Of a stretch of 64,000 nt of DNA, positions 57,465 through 64,000 are shown piece by piece; position 1 is the stretch's first letter, and the number at the start of each line of letters is the position of its first letter. Made by a program: the position numbers and the translations under genes. Source of the stretch: Flagellimonas meishanensis (GTDB lineage: Bacteria > Bacteroidota > Bacteroidia > Flavobacteriales > Flavobacteriaceae); the NCBI RefSeq assembly GCF_019880545.1, contig NZ_JAINVW010000001.1, positions 372,001-436,000 on the forward strand, read 5' to 3'. The notes below the pieces were generated by a model that was given only the letters and a program-made list of their open reading frames with translations, was not told where the DNA came from and did no database searches.

Positions 57465-58391
57465 TTACATATTTCTTTGTTGGGTCACTTTCATGATCGG
57501 GTTGTTGCTTTTTACCCGTTTCTTTGATGATGTTGTACCCGTTTTCAAATACTGCTGATAACCTCTTCCTCTAAATTCGTATACGGTTCCACTGGAAACG
57601 TGATAGAGTTCTATGGTACCATCATCAATAACGTAAAGTTCAAAGTAATCATTGCCCAAAAAGTCATAATCCAACGTTATGGTCTTCAGTGTAGGATCGC
57701 CATCCACATTGAACACTTGGTAACTGCCCTCATAATCCCACTGCAGTGCGCCCAAGGGAATGCCCATGGCATCTACGGAGGACCTAAATGCGCCAACACC
57801 CGAACCGGAAAGAAACTGAAGATAATTCTCGTTGTCAAAATCATTCAGTGTCCCCATCTCGCTGGTAAAGGTTTTTTCCCAAACCTCATATTCCTGCAAG
57901 AAGTAGTCGATGTTGTCGTAAAAAACAAGATCAAAGTCAAATGTACTTCTTTGATATCCCCTTAAAATATAGGAAGTTCCCGAGTGGGGATCCCGCAGTT
58001 CCACAGTGTTGCCATTTACCACAAACACGTCCAGCAACCAAAGCCCATCCACATCATGTTCCACTTCCACGGAACCAAAAAGCGTGGCATACGAACCTAC
58101 ATCGATTCCCAATCCATTGCCAGTTTTGCCAATACCCACCAAATTGTTGTTGGCATACACCACACCCCTATCAAAAGAAATGGTAAAGGCCCGCTGCAAA
58201 AACGGCACTTCCCCATTTCCCCTGGTTGCATGGATATCTACGTACCATAGATCATAAGACTGCAGTGCCAATGCACTGTTAAAAGGTTCTTCTTCAATGA
58301 TTATATCGTCTTCGATTATAACTTCGGCATAGCACGAGCTCAATAAAAGTCCGATAAACAATAGTCTAAAAGGTAGTTTTCCAATTTTCAT
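57465..58391 (-). CDS. Lipoprotein of unknown function
   Basis: This 308-residue protein starts at MKIGKLPFRLLFIGLLLSSC, whose lipobox LLSSC gives Cys20; an ATG eight codons upstream is also in frame. After a short acidic run of Ile/Glu/Asp (VIIEDDIIIEEEP) the sequence consists of three related beta segments: each contains LQSYDLWYVDI, GVYANN or LQWDYEGSYQVF-like motifs ending with YILRGYQ or YEFRGRGYQ, suggesting an internal repeat. It is surface or periplasmic. I do not recognise the family. Confidence 0.75.
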   Translation of the reverse strand: MKIGKLPFRLLFIGLLLSSCYAEVIIEDDIIIEEEPFNSALALQSYDLWYVDIHATRGNGEVPFLQRAFTISFDRGVVYANNNLVGIGKTGNGLGIDVGSYATLFGSVEVEHDVDGLWLLDVFVVNGNTVELRDPHSGTSYILRGYQRSTFDFDLVFYDNIDYFLQEYEVWEKTFTSEMGTLNDFDNENYLQFLSGSGVGAFRSSVDAMGIPLGALQWDYEGSYQVFNVDGDPTLKTITLDYDFLGNDYFELYVIDDGTIELYHVSSGTVYEFRGRGYQQYLKTGTTSSKKRVKSNNPIMKVTQQRNM

Positions 58392-58489
58392 AATGCGAGG
58401 TTTTGGTTCAACCATATCATTTCAAGCATCATGCCAATATTTTAACCAACTGGAAATCAGCATGTATCGTTGGGTTAAATATATTTTTT

Positions 58490-58497
58490 AGCTTTGA
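58490..58497 (+). promoter_or_regulatory. -7 box of gpsA
   Basis: TAGCTTTG matches TAnnTTTG and lies 16 bases before the ATG. A TTGG at 58471-58474 is a somewhat close -33 candidate. An imperfect TTTAACCAAC/GTTGGGTTAAA inverted repeat spans 58442-58480. Confidence 0.55.
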
Positions 58498-58513
58498 CCA
58501 CTAAACATTTGCA

Positions 58514-59515
58514 ATGGAAGAAAAACTACGTTTTGCCGTATTGGGTGGAGGAAGCTGGGGCACAGCCTTGGTGAAAATGCTTTCGGAAAACTTGGCCCCG
58601 GTGGGTTGGTACATGCGAAACGAGTCTGCCATTCGCCATATCATGAAGGAAAGGCACAATCCCAATTACATCAGCGCAGTGGAGTTTGATGTGAAAAAAT
58701 TGGTGCTTAGCCATGACATAAACAAAACCATAGAAGCTTCGGATGTGCTCATTTTTGCTATACCCTCCGCATTTTTGGAGAAAGAGTTGCAAAGCCTAAC
58801 AATGCCCCTTAAGGACAAGATCATATTCTCGGCTATAAAGGGCATTGTGCCGGAAAGTGGAAAGATTGTTGGAGAACATTTCCACGAAAAATATGGGGTG
58901 CCCTTTGAAAATATTGGGGTAATCACGGGACCATGTCATGCCGAAGAGGTAGCCTTGGAAAGATTGTCGTACCTGACCATTGCCTGTGCCGATGAAAATA
59001 AGGCAAAGTTAGTGGCAAAAGCCCTTGAAAGTGATTACATCCGAACCAAGATCTCCGATGATATCATAGGCACGGAATATGCCGCTATGCTAAAGAACAT
59101 TTATGCCATTGCCGCAGGTATGGCCCATGGCCTGGGGTATGGTGATAATTTTCAAAGCGTGTTGATGAGCAATGCCATCCGTGAAATGAAACGCTTTATA
59201 GACCGGGTCTATAAAATGAAGAGAAACATCAACAATTCCGCCTATTTGGGTGACTTATTGGTGACGGGCTATTCCACTTTTAGTAGAAACCGAATGTTCG
59301 GCAACATGATCGGCAAGGGATATACCGTAAAAAGCGCCATGATGGAAATGAATATGGTCGCGGAAGGGTATTATGCGACCAAAAGTGCCCACCAACTCAT
59401 GGAAAAATTGGATAAAAAATCCAAGACCCCAATTATCAATGCAGTATATAGCATTCTGTACAAAAACAAGAACCCAAAGAAGGTCTTTGCAAAATTGACC
59501 GAAAAATTGGATTAG
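58514..59515 (+). CDS. gpsA: Glycerol-3-phosphate dehydrogenase (NAD(P)+), GpsA
   Basis: This 333-residue enzyme reduces dihydroxyacetone phosphate to sn-glycerol-3-phosphate for phospholipid synthesis. The Rossmann motif is VLGGGSWGTALVKML, and the catalytic segment includes IGTEYAAMLKNIYAIAAGM with its Lys. Length is normal. Its last four bases overlap the convergent glpD gene, which encodes the reverse oxidation. Identity is secure. Confidence 0.97.
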   Translation: MEEKLRFAVLGGGSWGTALVKMLSENLAPVGWYMRNESAIRHIMKERHNPNYISAVEFDVKKLVLSHDINKTIEASDVLIFAIPSAFLEKELQSLTMPLKDKIIFSAIKGIVPESGKIVGEHFHEKYGVPFENIGVITGPCHAEEVALERLSYLTIACADENKAKLVAKALESDYIRTKISDDIIGTEYAAMLKNIYAIAAGMAHGLGYGDNFQSVLMSNAIREMKRFIDRVYKMKRNINNSAYLGDLLVTGYSTFSRNRMFGNMIGKGYTVKSAMMEMNMVAEGYYATKSAHQLMEKLDKKSKTPIINAVYSILYKNKNPKKVFAKLTEKLD

Positions 59516-61179
59516 GCCCTTTCCAAGGAAAAGTTGGAATGCGTATCCAATTCCTCTTCCAGCTTTTCCATGAATGCCCTTACCTGTTCTTCCGTGTAGC
59601 CATAGGCAGACTTGAATTCATCACAGACTGCATTCTTGTACTCCCTCACGCTATCGATGTCAAAATAAAGCCGTCCCGTTCTTCTTATGAAGAAATCCAA
59701 GGGATCGAGGGCCATTTCATAATGTATACAGAACTGTGCTTCTGCCCGAATCAACTTTTCCTGTACATCCGCGATTTTCTGCGCTTGATAATTTTCAAGT
59801 ATTTGCTCGGTCTGTTTGCCATAGGTCGTCACCAAAAACCAAGCGTCGTATTCCGTGAGGCCATCTTTTCTTAGGCGTTCATGAATCTCCGAAATGTACT
59901 GCTTGACATGCTTGAACTTTTTAAAATCACTTCCAGATAGCGGAATCTTGTCGGTGGAGCATCCCTTCACTTGCTGCCCATGGTCCTCTTCCAATTCTTT
60001 GGCAATCCGGTTGACCACGCGTTCCGCCATTTTTCGATAACCGGTTAGTTTTCCGCCAGCAATGCTGACCAATCCAGATTCTGAGGTAAATATCTCATCC
60101 TTTCTGGAAAGTTCTGATGCCGACTTGCCCTCTTCATGGATCAAAGGCCTAAGACCCGCCCACGAGGAAACAACATCATTCAGCTCCAAATTGATCTTTG
60201 GAAACATGTTGTTCACGGCGGAAATCAAATAAATGGCATCGGCAATGTCGGTGGTTACATTGTCCTTGTCCAGATTGTAGTTGGTATCCGTGGTCCCAAC
60301 ATAGGTTACCTTGCCCCTTGGAATGGCAAACATCATCCTACCATCGGGAATATCAAAATACACCGATTGTTTTACGGGAAGTTTCTCCCTTGGAAAAACC
60401 AAATGCACTCCTTTTGTCAAGTGGAGCCGTTTTCCCTTTTTGGATTTGTTTATGGTCCTCAGTTCATCCACCCAGGGCCCTGCTGCACTGATCACATATT
60501 TGGAGCGCAGTTTAAATTCTTTTCCAGTGACCTCGTCCTTGACCTTTACTCCCGCAACGATTTCATTCTCGTACACAAAATCGGTTACCCGGGCATAGTT
60601 GAGGGCATGGGCACCATATTGTAAACTGGTCTTTATGTTTTCAATCGTGAGTCTGGCATCATCGGTACGGTACTCGGCATAATAGCCAGCCCCGTTCAAT
60701 ATCTTTTTTGGAAGCATCGGTTCCAGCTTCAATGCCTGCTTCTTGTCCAGCATTTGCCGCTTGTCGTCACCGGTTACCTGTGCCAAAATATCGTACACCT
60801 TCAGTCCAATGGATGTGAGCCATTTTCCATAAGAACCACCCTCGATAAGTGGCAGCAGCATCTTTTCCGGGAGCACCAGATGGGGGGCCAATTTGTGTAC
60901 AATGGCCCTTTCCGAGCCCACTTCCTTGACCAACCAAAAATCGAATTGCTTCAGGTAGCGGAGCCCACCATGTATGAGTTTGGTGGATTTGCTGCTGGTG
61001 CCAGAGGCAAAGTCGCCCTTTTCAAGCAGCATCACCTTCATTCCGCGGGACGCTGCATCCAATGCAATACCTCCTCCCGTTATTCCACCTCCAATAACCA
61101 CCAGGTCATACTTCTCTTTTGATGCCTTTGCAATTGTGCCTGCCCGATCTAAATTGGAAAATCTTACGTTTTCTTCCAT
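59512..61179 (-). CDS. glpD: Glycerol-3-phosphate dehydrogenase/oxidase (FAD)
   Basis: This 555-residue FAD enzyme oxidises glycerol-3-phosphate to dihydroxyacetone phosphate, passing electrons to quinone or oxygen. The dinucleotide motif is DLVVIGGGITGGGIALDAAS and GTSSKSTKLIHGGLRYL is the family signature. The C-terminal helical domain is present. It is the last of three minus-strand genes (hypothetical, ABM-fold, glpD). GpsA lies convergent next to it. No glpK or glpF is in the window. Confidence 0.96.
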   Translation of the reverse strand: MEENVRFSNLDRAGTIAKASKEKYDLVVIGGGITGGGIALDAASRGMKVMLLEKGDFASGTSSKSTKLIHGGLRYLKQFDFWLVKEVGSERAIVHKLAPHLVLPEKMLLPLIEGGSYGKWLTSIGLKVYDILAQVTGDDKRQMLDKKQALKLEPMLPKKILNGAGYYAEYRTDDARLTIENIKTSLQYGAHALNYARVTDFVYENEIVAGVKVKDEVTGKEFKLRSKYVISAAGPWVDELRTINKSKKGKRLHLTKGVHLVFPREKLPVKQSVYFDIPDGRMMFAIPRGKVTYVGTTDTNYNLDKDNVTTDIADAIYLISAVNNMFPKINLELNDVVSSWAGLRPLIHEEGKSASELSRKDEIFTSESGLVSIAGGKLTGYRKMAERVVNRIAKELEEDHGQQVKGCSTDKIPLSGSDFKKFKHVKQYISEIHERLRKDGLTEYDAWFLVTTYGKQTEQILENYQAQKIADVQEKLIRAEAQFCIHYEMALDPLDFFIRRTGRLYFDIDSVREYKNAVCDEFKSAYGYTEEQVRAFMEKLEEELDTHSNFSLERA

Positions 61180-61190
61180 CTACTATCTCT

Positions 61191-61502
61191 TTATCTTTTT
61201 TTGAATTCGTAATCCCGTTCCACCTTGCAAATGCGCACACGGTACCAAGAATACCAATCCAGTATTCCTTTTTTCTGTGCCAGTTGATGATCCACGTGTG
61301 ATTTCCACTCGGCAATGGCCTGTAAACTTTCCCAATAACTAACGGTTATTCCCAGTCCATCCCGAGCACTTTCAACATCCAAAAAGCCAGGTTGTTGTTT
61401 GGCAAGGTCAACCATCTTTTCTGCCATTTCAGCATATCCGTGATCACCTTCGGTTCGGGTGCTTGTGAAAATCACTGCATAATACGGCTTAGTCAATTCC
61501 AT
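61191..61502 (-). CDS. ABM-fold monooxygenase-like protein
   Basis: This 103-residue protein has an antibiotic biosynthesis monooxygenase (ferredoxin-like) domain. YYAVIFTSTRTEGDHGYAEMAEKMVDL at the start and GITVSYWESLQAIAEWKSH in the middle are typical. Members are often heme-degrading or quinone-related enzymes, and many are simply uncharacterised. It lies immediately after a hypothetical gene (TAA then ATG) and 11 bases before glpD. Confidence 0.88.
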   Translation of the reverse strand: MELTKPYYAVIFTSTRTEGDHGYAEMAEKMVDLAKQQPGFLDVESARDGLGITVSYWESLQAIAEWKSHVDHQLAQKKGILDWYSWYRVRICKVERDYEFKKR

Positions 61503-61859
61503 TTACAGGATATATTTTTTTTCCAAAAAGTAATTCACCAATGCTTCCTTCATCAAAACAGTCTGTTCCCCGGCCTTCAATGGAGGCAATTGTTCCTTTA
61601 TCTTGAAGTGGGGCCAACCATCCTCGTCGAAAAAATCAAAGTCATAATACCCATAGGGCTCCAATAGGCGACAGATGCCAATATGCATCAGGTTTACCTT
61701 TTCATCCTTTTTGAAACTCCTGTGGAAATTGCCCAGTTCCTGTACCCCTACCAAATAAATGATCCCATCAATTTCCAACGGGTCGCCGTCAGAAAACTGT
61801 TTGGACAATTTTTCGACCAACAATTCCCATCTTTCCTTTAGTTTTTCGTCTCTGGACAT
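61503..61859 (-). CDS. Conserved hypothetical protein
   Basis: This 118-residue cytoplasmic protein has no signal or membrane segment. It contains an aromatic, acidic stretch PYGYYDFDFFDEDGWPHF and an amphipathic N-terminal helix (LKERWELLVEKLSKQF). Flavobacterial relatives are usually left unnamed. It is first in the unit with the ABM protein and glpD, and divergent from cvpA with 61 bases between. Confidence 0.75.
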   Translation of the reverse strand: MSRDEKLKERWELLVEKLSKQFSDGDPLEIDGIIYLVGVQELGNFHRSFKKDEKVNLMHIGICRLLEPYGYYDFDFFDEDGWPHFKIKEQLPPLKAGEQTVLMKEALVNYFLEKKYIL

Positions 61860-61920
61860 CTGCCGTTTTCAGAAAGCCAAAGGTACAAATCAATATCCTA
61901 TATTTGTTAAAACCACGGTT

Positions 61921-62445
61921 ATGAGTTTCTTGGATATTGTGATTGGAATCCTATTGGTCTGGGGTCTATATAAAGGACTCCGAAATGGCCTTTTTGTGGA
62001 AATAGCCTCGCTGATCGCATTGATTGCCGGTATTTATGGTGCCATACATTTTTCCTATATCACGGGCGAATATCTTTCACAGCACTTTGATTGGGGCGAA
62101 CAATATGTGAAGGTGGCTGCCTTCCTCATTACCTTTTTCCTTATTGTGATTGCAGTTGGCTTTGCCGGAAAGTTTTTGACCAAAATTGCTGATTTTGCCA
62201 TGTTGGGACTGTTGAACAAAATAGCTGGGGGCATTTTCGGAGCGCTTAAAGTGGCAATCATCGTGGGGGCCTTGCTCATTTTTTTTGAGCGGTTGACGGG
62301 CCCTTTCGACATCATAAATGATGAGACAAAAAAGGAATCCGTCTTTTATGGGCCTGTAAAAGAGATCGGAGCTTTTGTTTTTTCCATGGTTCTTGAGAAG
62401 GAAGAGCCCAAAGTTCAGGAAGAAATCAACCAACAGATTATATGA
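61921..62445 (+). CDS. CvpA-family membrane protein
   Basis: This 174-residue inner-membrane protein has four transmembrane helices, starting with MSFLDIVIGILLVWGLYKGL. The CvpA signature GLRNGLFVEIASLIALIAGIYGA and later LNKIAGGIFGALKVAIIVG are clear. CvpA was linked to colicin V production and to envelope homeostasis. I chose the ATG at 61921 because the frame upstream lies on the divergent gene. A perfect 8-bp hairpin (62442-62460) covers the stop codon but has no T-run. Confidence 0.92.
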   Translation: MSFLDIVIGILLVWGLYKGLRNGLFVEIASLIALIAGIYGAIHFSYITGEYLSQHFDWGEQYVKVAAFLITFFLIVIAVGFAGKFLTKIADFAMLGLLNKIAGGIFGALKVAIIVGALLIFFERLTGPFDIINDETKKESVFYGPVKEIGAFVFSMVLEKEEPKVQEEINQQII

Positions 62446-62634
62446 AAGGTGTCCTTTCATCGATGAATGGCATCGGCCCCTGCTCCAAAATAGCACTTAA
62501 TCGTGCCAATGCTGCCGTTCAACGTGGGAATGTGACCTCCTGTGGAAATTCTATGGACCAACCCAAGCTCTAATTTAGATTAGCCACGAGAACATTTGGG
62601 ATTTTAGAACAAATCCCGCGAACACTATTGAAAG

Positions 62635-63147
62635 ATGAAACGATTGATTGGCGCATTCTTCGTGATTGCCTTATTGATGGGGTTTAGCATGTGCAGTACC
62701 TCATCTCCACAGGAAGAGGAAAAAGAGCTTACCGAGGCCCTTTCGGAAAATGAAAAAGTGGCCATTGAACCTGCCCAGATGGAAGCAAATTTGTTGGGGC
62801 TGGTTAATGCATATCGTAGTTCCATTGGTGCCTCCCCACTAGAAAACAGTCCCACTTCCTACAAATATGCCCAAGAGCATAACGATTACATGATTTCCAA
62901 GAACAGTTTGAGCCACGACAATTTTGAGGAAAGGGCTTCCAAGATTGCGGAAGAGACCAACGCCAAGTCCGTTTCGGAAAATGTGGCCCGTTTCTATATC
63001 ACGGCCGAGAAGGCGTTGGACGGTTGGTTGAACAGTCCCTCCCACAAGGCGGCTTTGGAGGGCAATTACACCCATACCACCTTGGGCATTCAGCTCGATA
63101 AATCCGGCAGGCCCTATTTTACCCAGATTTTTATCCTGGTGGAATAG
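62635..63147 (+). CDS. CAP (SCP)-domain lipoprotein
   Basis: This 170-residue protein has a lipobox FSMC (Cys20), an acidic linker with many Glu to about 40, and a CAP domain (about 45-168). Signature residues are in KYAQEHNDYMISKNSLSHDN (His pair) and KSVSENVARFYITAEKALDGW. Bacterial CAP proteins are secreted or surface proteins of unclear function. A 189-base stretch upstream carries a GGGATTT/AAATCCC inverted repeat (62598-62617) just before the start. Confidence 0.9.
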   Translation: MKRLIGAFFVIALLMGFSMCSTSSPQEEEKELTEALSENEKVAIEPAQMEANLLGLVNAYRSSIGASPLENSPTSYKYAQEHNDYMISKNSLSHDNFEERASKIAEETNAKSVSENVARFYITAEKALDGWLNSPSHKAALEGNYTHTTLGIQLDKSGRPYFTQIFILVE

Positions 63148-63259
63148 GTGTTTGTTTCAGTGCATAGATTTAAGGGCCAGTTTCTTTAAGCTGGCCTTTT
63201 TTCTGTTTTGTTGTATGTTGCCACCGAGGTTTTTTTTACCTTTCCTGAAATGTTTGTTT

Positions 63260-63802
63260 ATGGCAATAAGGGCTCCATTTAACCTACATCGGTGGATTGA
63301 GGAGAATCGCGATTCCCTAAAACCCCCCGTGGGCAATAAAAATCTTTATAAAGATGCCGATGACTACATTGTAATGGTCGTTGCAGGACCCAATGCCAGA
63401 AAGGACTACCATTACAACGAGACCGAAGAGCTTTTTTACCAATTGGAGGGAAACATCGAGGTCCATATTCAGGAAGATGGCAAGAAAAAAACAATGAAGC
63501 TGGGTCCTGGAGACATGTACCTGCATCCCGCCAAGGTTCCCCATTCTCCTGTACGCCACAAAGGATCCATCGGTTTGGTCGTGGAGCGGAAAAGAGCCGA
63601 TATGAATGTGGATGATGGATTGCTCTGGTTTTGTGACAACTGCAACCACAAACTTTATGAAGCCTACTTCACGCTTCATGACATTGAAAAGGATTTTTTG
63701 GCACACTTTGAACATTTCTATGGTTCTGAAGAATTGAGAACCTGCGACAATTGTGGCACGGTGATGCCTGTTGATGAACGTTTTATAGCAAAGAAAGAAT
63801 GA
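63260..63802 (+). CDS. 3-hydroxyanthranilate 3,4-dioxygenase
   Basis: This 180-residue iron cupin opens the ring of 3-hydroxyanthranilate on the way to quinolinate and NAD. Iron ligands match the family: His51, Glu57 and His95. A second rubredoxin-like metal site has Cys125, Cys128, Cys162 and Cys165 in CDNCNH and CDNCGT. The ATG at 63260 gives the expected N-terminus MAIRAPFNLHRWIEEN. It overlaps the next gene by four bases. With the tryptophan dioxygenase at 17463 it supports a kynurenine route. Confidence 0.96.
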   Translation: MAIRAPFNLHRWIEENRDSLKPPVGNKNLYKDADDYIVMVVAGPNARKDYHYNETEELFYQLEGNIEVHIQEDGKKKTMKLGPGDMYLHPAKVPHSPVRHKGSIGLVVERKRADMNVDDGLLWFCDNCNHKLYEAYFTLHDIEKDFLAHFEHFYGSEELRTCDNCGTVMPVDERFIAKKE

Positions 63803-64000
63803 TACTATTACTAGCCAAGATTATCGTAATGATTGTGGCCTTGCTCCACATATACTTTTTATGGTTGGAGATGTTTGCCTGGACCACAAAAGCAAAAAAA
63901 GTGTTTCGCAATTTTCCTGAGGATTTGTTCGAACCCACCAAAACGCTTGCAGCAAACCAAGGGCTCTACAACGGTTTTTTGGCAGTTGGACTCATTTGGT
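63799..64000 (+). CDS. DUF1304-like membrane protein, N-terminal part
   Basis: The gene starts with ATG overlapping the dioxygenase stop and runs off the window. The 67 residues seen (MILLLAKIIVMIVALLHIYF onward) contain one hydrophobic helix and the conserved WLEMFAWTTK and NQGLYNGFLAVGL segments of the DUF1304 family of small membrane proteins. Function unknown. Confidence 0.85.
   Translation, partial: MILLLAKIIVMIVALLHIYFLWLEMFAWTTKAKKVFRNFPEDLFEPTKTLAANQGLYNGFLAVGLIW

Noticed and set aside
62442..62460. 8-bp perfect hairpin over the cvpA stop codon
   Set aside because: No T-run follows on either strand, so it is not supported as a terminator.

Overview
The window looks like chromosome from a marine-type Flavobacteriaceae bacterium (Bacteroidota), closest in feel to the Muricauda/Allomuricauda group. 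The reasons are three TonB-dependent receptors with N-terminal CarboxypepD-like domains, many lipoproteins and secreted proteins of flavobacterial type (DUF5689/lamin-tail, DUF3108, DUF4097, META, SYLF), a degenerate TraR/DksA zinc finger, Bacteroidota -7 promoter boxes (TAnnTTTG), and a core gene order (ileS, dksA-like, DUF4097, lspA) typical of the family. The genus is an inference. I saw no rRNA, tRNA, CRISPR array, insertion sequence, phage or defence island.

Layout. 1-5.4 kb: end of an Ig-like lipoprotein, a nitrilase-family amidase, an ankyrin protein next to catalase-peroxidase KatG, and an exported DinB protein. 5.4-11.7 kb: a SYLF protein, then a TonB receptor with a lamin-tail lipoprotein and, divergently, an exported endonuclease/phosphatase-fold enzyme. 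11.8-19.2 kb: a second TonB receptor, then a four-gene minus-strand operon (DUF3108, tryptophan 2,3-dioxygenase, M23 peptidase, pgi). 19.5-30.2 kb: patatin/BamA-like protein with uvrC, folate cyclo-ligase, lspA/DUF4097/DksA-like/ileS, and a repeat-rich helical lipoprotein. 30.2-38.9 kb: haem-type TonB receptor coupled to recO, gdhA, a trans-sulfuration enzyme, a DUF3298-type lipoprotein, a cupin, and an AraC regulator. 39.0-41.5 kb: an ArsR-type regulator with a visible palindrome, then a small Cys-containing ORF, an Asp/Glu racemase, an ArsC/Spx-like protein and an EamA exporter, all co-oriented. 41.6-48.1 kb: thioesterase, nitronate monooxygenase, CNBD-flavoprotein fusion, bestrophin with YheT-like hydrolase, and a cytochrome c lipoprotein.

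48.1-53.8 kb is the least explained region. A secreted beta-sandwich-like protein lies divergent to a membrane-anchored helix-turn-helix protein with an extracytoplasmic C-terminal domain. Five predicted exported proteins follow the latter on the same strand: a duplicated lipocalin-like protein, a META lipoprotein, two exported YciI proteins and an exported DinB protein. I regard this as the best candidate for an undescribed system, probably envelope sensing or stress. Function is inferred only from domain types and order.

53.8-64 kb: SulP transporter, a phytanoyl-CoA dioxygenase-like enzyme divergent from an AraC regulator, a lipoprotein, convergent gpsA and glpD, a monooxygenase-fold protein, CvpA, a CAP-domain lipoprotein, 3-hydroxyanthranilate dioxygenase, and the start of a DUF1304 membrane protein. 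Tryptophan 2,3-dioxygenase at 17.5 kb and 3-hydroxyanthranilate dioxygenase at 63.3 kb are two steps of the kynurenine route to NAD, encoded 45 kb apart.

Intrinsic terminators with clear hairpins were found after several genes, and a 17-bp sequence (CTAAATAACCAACCAAA) recurs beside two of them.
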